Of a stretch of 64,000 nucleotides of DNA, positions 12,601 to 23,400 are shown in pieces. The stretch covers positions 1,031,697-1,095,696 of the forward strand of contig JAJKFH010001106.1 of NCBI GenBank assembly GCA_023333565.1, given 5' to 3'. Below the pieces are notes generated by a model. It was not told the origin of the DNA. It ran no database searches and saw only the letters and a list, made by a program, of their open reading frames with translations. Origin of the DNA: Puffinus mauretanicus (Eukaryota > Chordata > Aves > Procellariiformes > Procellariidae). Position numbers and translations under genes: made by a program. Within the stretch, counting starts at the first letter, position 1; the number at the start of each line of letters is the position of its first letter.

Positions 12601-14750
12601 ATCAAGTCCAGTACATTTGTCTGTCTTACTTTTCAGTTTGGAATGCCTTAAATAAACCCTGATAAAATTCCATTACTCTGGGATAGATTTTGATACCCTT
12701 CTTTCTCTGTGAATATAGAAACAATAATATTTCATCACTACTACTTCATCATTGCTTGCTGTTACTTCATCACTACTATCACCACTACTTACTGTTAAAT
12801 GTAAGTGAACACTGCAAAAATATTAATAAAATTACCTCTTTTTTCATAATAGCCTCTCCTTTCAGGGGCTCAACAAACACAAGAAAAAACAGAATCAGTG
12901 TTGCGTAGTGTTCAAAAGTGCTTTCCCTCATCTGTGCTTTTTCTGGCATGCCCCTTAAAATTTTATGTACAGGGCTGAGAAATCCTTCCTTACTGCTGTG
13001 CTAATAAGCATTGTCTTTTAACTTCCAAGCATTGTACCATTTAATCTCCTTTTTCTAATCTGGAGGACAACAATGTCACCAGCTTCTTCTATCTTCGAGC
13101 ACGGTCTGCCTCTCTGCATTTGAGGAAATTTCAGTGAAGGGGAATCTGACAAGGGAATTTTGAACTCTAAATATAGGTGACAAGAAAATAGAGTAATGTC
13201 TGTAACACCCCAAAAAGCTAAAGGAATTTCTTTGTAAGCTAAATGGTGAAAATGAAAGCCGTACATCTTTAACTCCTAGAAACATAGCATTTTAGACAAC
13301 AATAATAAATTATGCTAAACAATCTCTTTGGCTATAACTCTAATTCCCCTCCCTCATTTGCCGATTGCACAAACTGACTGCAAAAGGCAAGAGCCTAGTA
13401 TGTACCCCCTTGCCTGTTTTTCTCCCCAGCACCCGGGATACAAAGCGTGGACTCCTGGCCTAGATGGGAACCACACTGCTTTCTATCCTGGTGTCTGTTC
13501 TGCGCAACCACGGGGGCAGATTTAGAATAAGCCTTCAATCAAAAAATATTCTTTGCTCAAAAAGGAGACTAGGACACAAATTTTCATATTTCAGGTCAAG
13601 GCAAAGAGGATGAAGGACACAGTGTAAGTTATCCCACCTTTCTCTCCTACTGTCTGTCACAGTGTAGAAGACAAAATTGGATGAGTATGCGGCTGAGCAA
13701 GGCTGGCAGTCACGACACACACAGGCAACATCACTCCTGTGCAGAAACATCACACAACTAGCCAGGCCTTAAACAAAAATACAGAAAAAATAAAACGAAA
13801 TTTCTTTAAAGAATAGTTGCCCAGCGCTGCCATCTTTTAAAAAACATTTGTCATAATCTTCCCTATTCCACAGAATAAACTTTCAGACCATATGCAACTT
13901 GAAGCCGAGTCAGTGGTTTCCATACCTAGCAACTAAAAACTATAAATAATGATCCAAAGTGTTTTGCTGGCCAAGGAAGCTACAAAATTATTTTTTCTGA
14001 GGCAGAGAACAAAATGGAGGAAGACACAACCTGAATTCAAGAGCTAAAATAGCACATTTGGAGAGACAGAACTGAGCAAAATCCGAGCACACTGGCAAGC
14101 CATGTTTGCCCTCTAGAGGACTGACCATCGCAAAAACACTGAAGTGTAGTCAGGAGATCTGAGGCCAAACTCCTTCTAGAAGATGTGTTTGGAGCCTAGC
14201 ATTTACTTGGAGAAGCAGATTACAAATTGCACAACCTCCTCCCAGGGTAAAGGAGACCCTTAGTGAACATTTTGAGCTATTAATTACCACTTTATACCCT
14301 TCCTCTCTGACCCTGCATCCGCTCCACAGGCAGGGCATCCCCTGTGCTCAAAGAGATCAGCATTAAAAGAGGACTCCAAAGTTCAATTTCTCACAGAGCA
14401 GCAAAAGAGCAGAGACAAATACAGTATTAGTAAGTTAATTTCCTTCAAACTGAAAGTCCCCTTTAGATTTCAGAATTGACTTGCAGAACATAGAATTTAT
14501 GGATTGTCTTTTTCATTTGCTTATCCTAGTATTAATTTTAGACAAAGAATTAAAATTCAAGATCACCTGACCTCATAGTATTTGGCTTAAGTTTTGTAGA
14601 GGCATCTTTAACAAAAGGACAAAAGACTTTTTGTTTCTCACAACCCCTTCGTCTTCTGACTTAAATCAACTGAAGATATTTTAGTGATTTACCTGTGAGA
14701 TTTGCTGCAATCAGAGTGCTGAGGAAGAAGCAGATGAGCTTTAGTGACAT
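521..14750 (-). CDS. IL20RB: IL20RB gene, interleukin-20 receptor subunit beta (six coding exons; terminal exon uncertain)
   Basis: Class II cytokine receptor chain. In mammals it pairs with IL20RA to bind IL-19, IL-20 and IL-24, or with IL22RA1 for IL-20 and IL-24, and signals through JAK/STAT3 at the plasma membrane. Joined exons read 14693-14750, 8298-8424, 7405-7595, 4389-4513, 988-1138 and 521-666, giving 266 residues with every intron flanked by GT/AG and every phase compatible. Order: signal peptide (about 1-20), fibronectin-III domain 1 (about 25-125), domain 2 (about 128-217), transmembrane helix (about 222-246), short cytoplasmic stub. Recognisable family stretches are [40 protein letters not shown] and [13 protein letters not shown], which follow mammalian IL20RB closely. 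The mammalian protein is about 311 residues, so roughly 30-40 tail residues are missing from these six exons. Assignment comes from remembered family sequence, not a database search. Confidence 0.95.
988..1138 (-). CDS. IL20RB: IL20RB coding exon 5: second half of fibronectin-III domain 2
   Basis: The acceptor is CTATGGCAG|ATGCAA and the donor is CAAG|GTAACA. The exon starts in phase 0 and leaves one base (151 nt). It reads [40 protein letters not shown] and [10 protein letters not shown]. The Cys of DYCVKAQ and the Cys of TQCVRAQ form the conserved C-terminal disulphide pair of class II receptors. NRS is a potential glycosylation site. The acceptor has a purine-containing tract (GGACTATGGCAG), but phase and homology both require this junction. 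Confidence 0.93.
1139..2274. other. IL20RB intron 4-5, first part
   Basis: This is an intron of the minus-strand gene. Open frames across 1204-1433 on both strands reflect purine/pyrimidine bias and match no family. A short A-run lies near 2062. Confidence 0.6.
2275..3635 (+). mobile_element. Ancient CR1-group LINE 3' portion, interrupted
   Basis: A decayed reverse-transcriptase segment begins near 2278, where the frame reads [15 protein letters not shown], similar to the VYLDFSKAFD motif of CR1 polymerases. After the GC-rich insert, 2930-3140 still follows the next part of the CR1 ORF (GATGATCTGGAAGAAAAAT, AAATGAAATTCAACACAGAT), and 3420-3635 follows the 3' end of old CR1/L3-like copies (AAAGTGAATAGGGAATAACT, GAACTCCTGGTTACAGGAAG, TCAAGGGCTATTA). 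Many small indels show great age. It lies in the intron between IL20RB exons 5 and 4, antisense to that gene. The subfamily is not assigned. Confidence 0.7.
2395..2880. repeat. GC-rich insertion inside the ancient CR1 copy, family unknown
   Basis: Composition shifts abruptly from AT-rich to GC-rich and back, and the CR1 similarity resumes afterwards. Inside it a unit starting TGTCTCCTGGATGGACC occurs at 2541 and again at 2581 (period 40). The 146-codon plus-strand frame across it is rich in Leu, Pro and Ser and matches no protein I know. It could be a non-autonomous element or LTR fragment; I cannot name it. Confidence 0.45.
3636..4388. other. IL20RB intron 4-5, remaining part
   Basis: No exon or repeat recognised. 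Confidence 0.5.
4389..4513 (-). CDS. IL20RB: IL20RB coding exon 4: first half of fibronectin-III domain 2
   Basis: The acceptor is TTGGCAG|CTTCCC and the donor is AGG|GTGAGT. The exon completes a Thr codon, then reads [40 protein letters not shown] and R, ending in phase 0 (125 nt). It matches the mammalian PGMEITKDGFHLVIELEDLG segment. The open frame continues about 50 codons upstream of the acceptor, but that part resembles nothing in the family and is intron. Confidence 0.95.
4514..7404. other. IL20RB intron 3-4
   Basis: This is mostly unique AT-rich sequence. The only structure I see is the 50-bp tandem duplication at 6281-6380, listed separately. Confidence 0.5.
6281..6380. repeat. Two-copy 50-bp tandem duplication
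   Basis: Copies at 6281-6330 and 6331-6380 align without gaps. Both begin GGCT, share TGCCACCATA or GCCACCATAG, and end AAGGATTTTTCAT. Several substitutions separate them, so the duplication is not recent. Confidence 0.85.
7405..7595 (-). CDS. IL20RB: IL20RB coding exon 3: second half of fibronectin-III domain 1
   Basis: The acceptor is a strong pyrimidine tract ending CTCAG|GGAGT and the donor is ACAA|GTGAGT. The exon has one base to complete Gly, 63 codons, then one base left over (191 nt). It contains [48 protein letters not shown] and FFNRIT. The two cysteines flanking LITATV correspond to the paired cysteines of the mammalian CSLTEGPEC segment. NES and NIT are potential glycosylation sites. 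YNLRVRA is the conserved strand that closes domain 1 in this family. Confidence 0.96.
8298..8424 (-). CDS. IL20RB: IL20RB coding exon 2: first half of fibronectin-III domain 1
   Basis: The acceptor is TTTTAG|GTGAAG and the donor is GG|GTAAC. The exon completes a split Gly codon, encodes 41 full codons and ends two bases into a Gly codon. It reads [20 protein letters not shown] and then [20 protein letters not shown], matching the mammalian LPAPQNLSVLSTNMKH and WSPV stretch almost residue for residue. NIS is a potential N-glycosylation site. The Trp of TWSP is the core Trp of the fibronectin-III fold. Confidence 0.95.
8425..11837. other. IL20RB intron 1-2, exon-2-proximal part
   Basis: AT-rich unique sequence without recognised exons. 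It contains an A-run near 9850 and an alternating purine-pyrimidine microsatellite at 10925-10955. Confidence 0.5.
10925..10955. repeat. (AT)n/(GT)n dinucleotide microsatellite
   Basis: TATACATATATATATGTGCG runs directly into a GT repeat. Alternating purine-pyrimidine tracts of this kind are length-variable. Confidence 0.85.
11838..12523 (+). mobile_element. Young 5'-truncated CR1 LINE
   Basis: Near-complete avian CR1 3' end. It includes the C-terminus of the reverse-transcriptase ORF (frame from 11847: [20 protein letters not shown], then [40 protein letters not shown]), then the 3' untranslated region (GGACTCGATGATCTTAAAGG, TCTTTTCCAACCT) and three terminal ATTCTATGA-type repeats ending at 12523. 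The ORF is disrupted after EHKSDG, where CR1 normally reads YEERL. Truncation at the 5' end and lack of a poly-A tail are normal for CR1. It sits in IL20RB intron 1-2, antisense to the gene. Divergence from remembered consensus is low, so it is much younger than the copy at 2275. Confidence 0.97.
12524..14692. other. IL20RB intron 1-2, exon-1-proximal part
   Basis: An A-run sits near 12578 and an imperfect CATCACTACT-type triplet-rich tract at about 12730-12790. No exon is recognised. Confidence 0.5.
14693..14750 (-). CDS. IL20RB: IL20RB coding exon 1: signal peptide
   Basis: The exon reads [19 protein letters not shown] and ends one base into the next codon at the donor CAG|GTAAAT. Lys followed by a leucine/phenylalanine-rich core and small residues is a typical secretion signal. 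The start chosen has A at -3. Two upstream ATGs exist on the same strand: an in-frame one ten codons earlier (MWEKATSASK...) with a poor context, and an out-of-frame one four bases further that opens a short overlapping upstream ORF. The nearer start makes the better signal peptide. The exon lies about 6.3 kb upstream of exon 2, with a CR1 insertion between them. Confidence 0.9.
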
Positions 14751-15981
14751 TTTGCTCGCGCTTGTTGCCTTTTCCCACATTCATACCCTGTTGCACAGCT
14801 CAGAAATTTCGCTTCCTAGACAGGGAGCCCTGTCTGAGCCGGCCATGATGCGATCGAAGTGGAGACTCTAGAGGAATACTGCAAACACCAATTCTCTGCC
14901 TGTCTGCGCCAATACCAAAGCTGTACATACATTGTTTGTAGGGGTGTAGTTACAAGGAGTGCCAGGGTAATCTGATGCCAGCATTTCTTTACAGGTCTGT
15001 GCAACTGCTCAACTGGATGGCATAACTCTGTTTCACTTAGTTAGCAATTACATGTGTTAAACAAAGACATTATAAGGAGGAAACAGGATTCATTGGATAT
15101 TTCCATATAGTTTATATAGCTGTAAATGCTCATTTTTCTGCTCAGCCCCCAAACTAGATAAATCCTGGTGCTTGGAAGCACCCCCAGTATTAATAAGGCA
15201 TGCCTGTAACCACAGACCTTGCACACAGGAGTGGTGAAGGACTCTGTGCCTCTGGGCTGGCGGAAGGGAGTTGTGTACGCTCCAATTTATCTTCAAATAC
15301 TATTTTCATGGCATCTATGTTGGGTGTGTACTGAGGACATTCTGTTTTCAGATCTGATTTGGTGCAGACACATGTATCCCAAGGTTTTTCCATCTTCCAA
15401 GGCCCATTGCTCTCCATCTTGCCTCTTGAGCATAGCAGGCTCTTCAGCTTGATCCAGCTCTGAGACCTTCTTAGAAACCGAAACCACCTGCTGGCTCCAA
15501 GGCTACAGCAGCAGCTACCTTTGTGCTTGTGAGGCCTGTTTCTTCAGAGGCCAAGGGAAAGACAAAGTTTAGGTGGAAGCTTTTTATGTTCTGCAAAAAG
15601 CCATTTAAATCAAATTAAATTCTGACTGTACAGATAATGGGGGAAAAAGCCAAATCCTACCAAATGCTTTTAGCTCTGATGAAAGCGAGTGTTAGAAACC
15701 TCGCCTCTAAAACCTCTTCCTCCTCCTTACAGTTTGTCACCTTAGAAAGGGCTTTTATTTCTTAAAAAAATTGTTTTCCTTTCTGATACCTTTTAACAGC
15801 AAATACATGCCTACTGTTTTCAGTGGTGAACTAAAAGGATCTGTCAAAACATGTTTGGTCCATATTTTCTGAGGAAAGAATTTTTTTAATTTATTTATGA
15901 AAGAATAAAATTAGTATTCAGTTAATCACAGGTCTCCAGATTCTCAGACATGGAGGAACAGCACAAGCAGCTACACGCCAA
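14751..15981. other. IL20RB 5' untranslated region and upstream flank
   Basis: The transcription start cannot be fixed from sequence. There is no CpG island here, in keeping with an inducible or tissue-restricted receptor gene. A non-coding 5' exon further upstream cannot be excluded. Confidence 0.5.
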
Positions 15982-16195
15982 AGTTTGCTCCTTCCTTCCA
16001 CCCTCTCCCTTCCTTTCCTTCACTTCTTACTTCCCTTGCTTTCTCTGCCCTCCCTTTCCTTTCCTCCTCCCTTCCTTTGTTCTTTTTGTCCTCTTTCCTT
16101 CCATCCTTCCTTCAGTTCCCTTCTTCCTCCATTCCTACCTCCCTTCCTTCCTTCATCCCTTCCATCCTTCCTTTTCCTCCTTCCCTCCATCTTTG
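15982..16195. repeat. Polypyrimidine/polypurine tract, (CCTT)n-like
   Basis: About 215 bases consist almost only of C and T on the plus strand, built from degenerate CTTCC and CCTTT units. The long frames across it (Ser/Phe/Leu/Pro on one strand, Arg/Lys/Glu/Gly on the other) are by-products of composition, not genes. Such tracts can adopt triplex structure and mutate quickly in length. Confidence 0.95.
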
Positions 16196-17384
16196 GGACA
16201 CACTGAAAGGCGCATGCTTCTGTATGTTCCCCAAACATGGGAATGTTTTCCTTCCATGGTAGAAGGATGTTCTCTGAAAGTACTTCATAGCTTTCAGGTA
16301 AACTTTTATCTTCTTGCTCTTCATTATCCCAATCTCCTACTATTTTTATCAAATGTCTGTACTGAGAACCAAAAGGTGGGTATTGTGGTGAGTGACTTCA
16401 TTATTGCTGTGAAATGCATGCAATGTCCAAGAGGAAAACATGGATGTGTTTAACAGTATTAGCAATAAGATACTATGCTTTTGCTGAGAAGCAAAATAAG
16501 TATTTGCAGAAGGCAGGCAAAATTTAATTGTCAGTTGAAAAAAATCTGTTATCTTGTTGTACCAAGAAGGTATAAATAAGGCAATCCTGAGTTTTGAGCT
16601 ATCATTCAGTTAGGCAGATTCACAGAAAAGAGTTTGCATACAGTTTGCAACAAATTTATTGGGATCAGGTACACAGCTAGAAGTTTTCCTTTCCAAAGAT
16701 TTCTCGCTGTGTGTGAGCCACTCAGCCACCTTTTCAAAGGTGGGGAAAATGAATACAGCCCCATATCAAAGTTAATCACTTATGAGCAATAAAAGACGTA
16801 GAGTGAGTCTGCCATAATATTAAGGATTGCAAGTGCCCTGAGTTATCAGCAAGACTCTAAAATGAAAATTATAATAACATTATACTATATTTCCTTCCTT
16901 GATTATAGCCACCTAAGGCACAACATAAGCACAGAAATGGATTTGTGAGGCATCTAAAGAGAACTTGAGGTGGAAGCTGAAGGTAGCGCGTATACAGGAC
17001 TAAGTTGTGCAACACAGGAGGCTTGAAGTGATTATTCAGACTACAGCAACAACAGAATAAAAGTGACAAAATACCTTCTAAGACTTCCCTTTATTTTGAA
17101 ATACTGTATGAAAATATTTGGCTTGAAAGAGATAGAAGTACTCTTTCAATTTTACTGTTTTGCTTTCAGAATTTTATCAGTTTTATAAATCATCATTTTG
17201 AACAAATGTTTTGATAACTTTTCCGTCACAATTATGGTTACATTAATGTTTCAGTGAAATATTTTTATGTTATTAAGCATGTATTTCTAAAGATTAATAT
17301 CTGTCTGATCAACTCTGGTTTGTAATGCTTGCCTTGTATTTCAAGTAATTCAGGCCAGTAGTTACGCCAGTAAGCCTGGATGTT

Positions 17385-17470
17385 GAGACCTGATTCAGTT
17401 CTTTTCTCGCTTGCAGATTTGTGATCTTGGATAAGCAACCTGATTTTTCATCAGAAAACGGAGCACAGGA
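17385..17470 (+). repeat. Possible worn MIR-type SINE fragment
   Basis: GATTTGTGATCTTGGATAAG followed by a CATCAGAAAACGGA stretch resembles the MIR TGTGACCTTGGGCAAG ... CATCTGTAAAATGG order. Similarity is weak. Confidence 0.28.
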
Positions 17471-20400
17471 CTTAGTTTAAAAAACGACTTAAGGAGCTAA
17501 GAAAAAACACTGAGAAAAAGATTAAAAATTCACAGATCAGTAGAAGTCAGTCAGAACTAGAACCAGATCAGTAAGAAACTATGGATAATTTCCAACAGTT
17601 GCCTGCTTTGGAGGTATTCTGGATTATTTTTGTTCATACAAATCAATGCAAAATGTTGCAAAACTATTTGGATGGTCAGTTTAGCACAGTTTACCATCAG
17701 CATCACAATCATTGGCTCGGGAGATGGACAGAAATAGGATTCTGTTGCATCAAATTTGACTAACATAATTTTGATGATACTCAAAATCTACATCCAGAAA
17801 AAAAAGAGACTGTACAGCCCTTGACATGCTGTTTGAAGTCAGCCACCAGCTTAACCTTGCCAGGAAACAGTGGCAGAATATGTAAACAGAGTTGAGCTTT
17901 TGGTATGTTTGATACAAGGAGAACTCCTAAAATAAATTGGTAATAAATTGATTTATTAATACTTGGGTCGACTTGGCTTTGCAAGTGAAGATCAGCAAAA
18001 GAAAGACAAAGACATACTGATAAACTGTGGAACTTGCCATAGATTTTTAACAATTTTTGTAGCAGCTCATGAGGAAAAAAAGCTGCCACTACCAGGAAAA
18101 GGAAAAATTGACTGCCCTAGGGCCTGTGAGTATAATTCTGTTTCTAATATGTGTGATTGAACAGGGGAATTCTAAAATAGATCATGACATTTGCCAAACT
18201 GACTTGCAACAATGATAATTCAGTTTGTAAAACAAAGGAAATCAGCAATAATGCACAAAAGGTAAGGAAACCAGTTCCATTACTTGCTACTATTCTGAAA
18301 AAAAATATTGCTCAAAACCCAGAAGGACGTTTACAAACATAAGGCTTGCTGATAGATATGTCAACATTTCCTAAGGGAATACCCAATTTAGAAGGATATT
18401 AAAGCAAAATATGTACATCTGATACATTTGTTTACATTCTTAGTAAATCACAGCAAGTTTAGCTCTATGGCTAGCTATTAAGCGTAACAGATTTGCTAGA
18501 TGAATGGAAATCACACAACTGATTAAGAAAGCTTGAGAAAACCAAGTGTGCTGGGGAAGAAGTAGTTACCAAGTTGAGCTATGCAATTAGTTGCAGGAAG
18601 AGACAATATATATGAAATAGGCACTTATTCAGAAATAGGCACTTATTTGAAATGTGCGCTGCTAGAACTTGAGAGTGCTAAGAGTACTTGTTTGGATTTC
18701 CTTATGATAACAAACATATATAAAGGCCCAGTCGGTATCTTATAAATTCTTTCTGAAGAAAATCCTTTTAAAGATGTGCATCAGGTGAAACAAGAAGTTG
18801 ACAGACTGTTTTCCGTGATGAATAGTCCAGCATCTGGGGACAGACTTTTGGGACTATTGCCACTGTGGTAGCCAAGTACAGCATTCCAGCAAAAGATATA
18901 GAGGGATAGCTTGTATGTAACTTGGAGTCTCAGGCAAATCTTCAGGCAAGTCTTTTCTGTATCTAAAGCAATGATGACGGAGACCTGTTCTCTTTGCTCG
19001 CCTTTTTTGGATAAGATGCAAACAGTAAAAAGTCATAGTTGCAAAACGTGAACTGGAAGGCCTTGTTAAAACTTGCCAAATAAAATAAGTTTAAGGGAAA
19101 AACGGATGAACATGTGCTTCCAGAGTGCCTTCTGGGTTTGTTGTGACACGGAACTGAAAATTCAAGTCGCTGCAATGTAAGGAAGCAGAGTGGGCTGGCT
19201 AGGAACCTGTTCTTTAGAGAACTGGTCACACTGCCCTGGCGAAGTGTATCATTGATACTGTAGGAAACCAGATTATTAAGTAGCCTCCTCACCATTTATC
19301 AGTAGAAAAGAGAGTTGTTTGACAGGTAACTGAGAAAATGCATGAAGAAATGCATGAAGGACTGCCACCTTAGTCCCAGAACATAGTTTTAGGCAAAAAA
19401 TACATAGCTACACTGGTTCTCATGTGAATCATAGAAAATTATTTGAAATTAATTTATGGCTGTCATCACTTACTGCAAATAAGCAATACTGTGAAAACCA
19501 TACCTAATTCAATTTGGGTTGTTCACATGTGGTTATTTGCAAGGAAAATGGATTGAAGGAACAGAAAAGAGAAGATCCAGGTGACAATTTGAAAAGAAAG
19601 CTTTCAGTCATATTTGAAAAGCAAGTGGACAGGGCTTTATGAACTGCCTATCACAGACTCTTTGTTATACTTAGATATCCTAGTGGATGCTAAAACATTT
19701 GAATAACTGATTTATTTACATATGTTTTGTGATAAGCTTAAGCTTCCAACCTGTGGCAAAACCTAAATAAATATGAATATTTTAGAACGAGGTAATTTAT
19801 CTGGACCGAATCACTGAGGAAGAAATTCCCTCTGATTGGGAGAAGACTTGAAACCTTGCAAAACTGACCAACATGTTTGTAGACTGTCTGTCGTCTGTAG
19901 ACTTCTGCAGGACTTTGTTGTTATTGCAGAACATTTGTTCAAGAATTTACAAACATTGCAAAACCATTACACAGGATAGGAGGGAGAGGAAAACCATATT
20001 TTGGGAAGCAGTGTGTGGCTATCATTCTCAGGATTGGAAACATTTCTAGCAACTGCCCTTATTCCAGCTTCCTCATAGTTCAAAACCAGTTTCTTATTGG
20101 AGACATGTGATTGTCTGCAATGCTGTTGAAAAGTAGCTTAAGAGTTAGCTGAGCTGGTTGTAAATACAGTAATCCTGATCCTGCAACTATTTGGTTGGGC
20201 AACGCAAAGCTCAGTGTGGGCTAACATAGCTGAGCATCAGGATAAATAAGCTGCTGAGCTTCCTGCTGCTGGTAAATGAGCTATGTTGATCTGGCTGCAT
20301 CAGGTGTCTTTACACTGCACTTCAGTGGCATACCAACTACTGCTGTTGTTTACAAATTGGGAACAAGGCTGACAGAAGAAAATAAATGACTAGAGGGAGC

Positions 20401-23400
20401 AGTACTATATTAACGCACAATTTCAAGTTCTTCAAAGAGAAATTATAGCACTACCTGAAAGAAACTCCTGGCTGTGGTTAAATCTATAAAACATACAAAG
20501 CTCTTTGTAGGGAAGAAGTTTGGTCAGGACAGACAATACGTTCCTGAAATAGCCCTTTAAATTCAGGAGTCTTGAAAGATAACTTTAGTACGTGGCTGAA
20601 AAAAATGCATGCTGTGCTTTCACAGCTGCTTATGGGCTTCAGCATACAGGTAATATGAAGCTTTCTCCAGACTGGGACACTAATTGCAAATATTACCTTA
20701 AGTGGGAAAACAAGGAATTAAGTTCTCAATGAAATGAGTGGACTCATTGTCTGAGTCATGTCCTGTTCTCCCATAATTAGTCAAATAGCAAAACTATCTG
20801 TTTTAACTACCCAATTCTCTCCCAAGACTCTCATCTTACTCTTTCAATGCTTCCAATTATGTAGGTATTAATTTACTCCTTCCATTGAATGGCAGTGTAT
20901 AATACAGACGAGATGAGTACAAGAGCTGCTGCTGTGGTACTCAAAATGACATTAGCTGAATGTCTGATTTTCTCCTTTGGTCTTTCAACAAGCATCTTCT
21001 CTCTGAGTATTAGAGACCCAGTATGGGACACAGGATGGACTTGCAAGAGTTTACACATCAGTAGATATGTGGATCCTGTCAACTGGCTAAGCTAAATAAT
21101 TCTATTTAAAAACAGGGCCAAAAGTTCTAAATATAATTTTTGTGTTCATATGATCATTATCAAATGCCTGATCTCCTTTGTTAAAATACGTGGAATCCCT
21201 GAAATCAGAGTGAAATAAAACAGAACAATCACTCATTTATTTAATGCTTGTAATCCCAAAGGAACTCATAGGCTTAATTTCACATGCAATGGTCTATTAA
21301 CCCTTCACTGAAGCTGCTTCTATATATTTAGTGAAGCCTAGTTGGCATCTAATAATATATAGCAATGTACACACAAGTACATATGAGGGAGTCAAACTTT
21401 AGGTGGACGCTGAATTTGGACAGGCTGCAATTTCCTTAAGAAATGTGAGGAATAGTATGTAGGTTCAAGAATGTTCTTCAGTGTTCTGGTATTGAAGCAT
21501 TAGGCTGTACACGCTCAGCGTTGACCATTTCTTCTCTTGGCGCTCTGCAGAAGTTTTCCTAAAACCTACATTAGAATGAACCTATGTCTATTTTAAAACA
21601 GAATAGCTTTGAACTATTGTATTGGCTATTAGACCTGGTTGTTCACTCTACGCTGATATGCAGACCATGGCTTGGATTGTGCTGCAGAATGAGTAAGTGA
21701 TGTTCCTGAGCCTGTGGCTCCTAAGGTCAGGAAGGGAGCTGCTTGTGGTGTTACAGCATGCCAGCTAGGAGCGCTTCAGCTCTGCTCCTCTTCCAGTTTA
21801 GTTTGCAGAGTTCTGCAGACATAAGTTAAAATTTTATCAATAGGGGTACAGAGATCTGGGAGAGGGCACTTCCTATGAAGCGAAGTAGGAAACAGGGACT
21901 TTGAAGGAGCAAGTACCTCTTGCCCAGAGTTCAAAGCAAAGTCACAAATAAATGAGCTGAGCTTAATACCAGAATGTTGAGATAACTGAGTGAAAAATTA
22001 AGGGAAATAATGGTTTTATCTAATCCTTGCAATTTGATTTGTACAATGCACTGCCTTGGTCTGATTCTCAAACAAGCTGGAATTTATTTAATTATTATTA
22101 AGTGTTTTATCATGATATGCAGAAGAGCTGACTTTCAAGTCTCAAAACAAAAATTTATGTTGTTAAAATGCCTATTATAGAAAATAGCTTTTTACCCCTT
22201 TACAAATATTACATTACAATCTACAAAAGGATGGGGAGAGAAGGAAGGGGAAATTAACGGTGAATCACAGAGAGGGTGACAGCGTATGCTAAATGTTCCC
22301 AGGGTCAACAAAACAATAAAGGGTCAACAGGATTTAGGAGATGCTTCAGTGGCCACTAAATGTCACTGTTGCTCCACAAAATGGCTGTAGGCACCTTATT
22401 TTGTCAAAGATAACTTGACTTCTGAAGACAAAAGCTTTTGGAAGCTACAATACACAATTGTGAATGTATTTCTGTTATTTCTGGATGAGACCTATCCCCA
22501 AAACTAATCCAGCTAAGAAAGAATATTAATTTTAGAAAAACAGAAAAACTTTGTTAATCCTGTCCACAAGATTTAAAAAAAGGGAGCCTTTTCTTTTTGT
22601 TTCTTAAAACCCCTTGATTTCTCGTATGTTTTCGAGAATCATAAATAGAGCAAACTTAGTGTCTTGATTTTTTTTTTTCAAAATTCAGTAGAATTAAGAG
22701 AAGCAAAATAAGACACCTTTATATAAGAAAAAAATGGTAGAATGTATTATGGAAATCTCTAAGAGATACATCCAGCAATTCAGTGCCAAAAGATAATCTG
22801 GGAGTCTTGATTTTGGGAACAAGCCTAATGTATATTCTAGTGAGGATGAATATTTTCCTGTTTGAAAAAAGTGTCTCTGGGTTGGATGAATGTTTAAATA
22901 ATTCAAACTGGTCCAAGAATCCCAAGCACAGTGAACAAGAGAGTCTTGCAAAAGACACAACAGAGCTACAATTAACAATGATGATACCTTCTTTCTATAG
23001 GGCAAGACATTTTTGAGCGTTTTGCTATGTATATAGCACTTGCTTTTCATGAATTCCATCTTAGATTTTCCAGAAGTAAGGAAATAAAGAAGGAGAGTAT
23101 AGGTTAGAAGAAATGAAAGCTAGAAGGATTTTAAGAAAAATTGACTTAACAGGAAAGAAGTAAGCACGCTTTGAAATATTTATGCAGGTGTAGGAGCCAA
23201 ATTGCAGTATTAAAAGCCTCCTGGAGTTCAGAAAATATATATAAGCATTCAGCTAAGGGACAGTTCTTATTATAAATCATGTTTCTTTTCTTACTCATCT
23301 ATTTTTTTTAATCTGGTTATTTCTCAGGACACTAACATGGGAACTGCATGTTTGTTTTTCTGAAGTTCATCTCCTTCAATTACTGTCACTTTCTAAAGCA

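Noticed and set aside
15950..16453. 167-codon Ser/Phe/Leu/Pro frame and its Arg/Lys/Glu/Gly partner on the other strand
   Set aside because: Both come from the polypyrimidine tract; composition alone keeps the frames open.
22694..23059. 121-codon minus frame
   Set aside because: No splice sites fitting an exon, no family motif and a competing plus-strand frame; best explained by chance.
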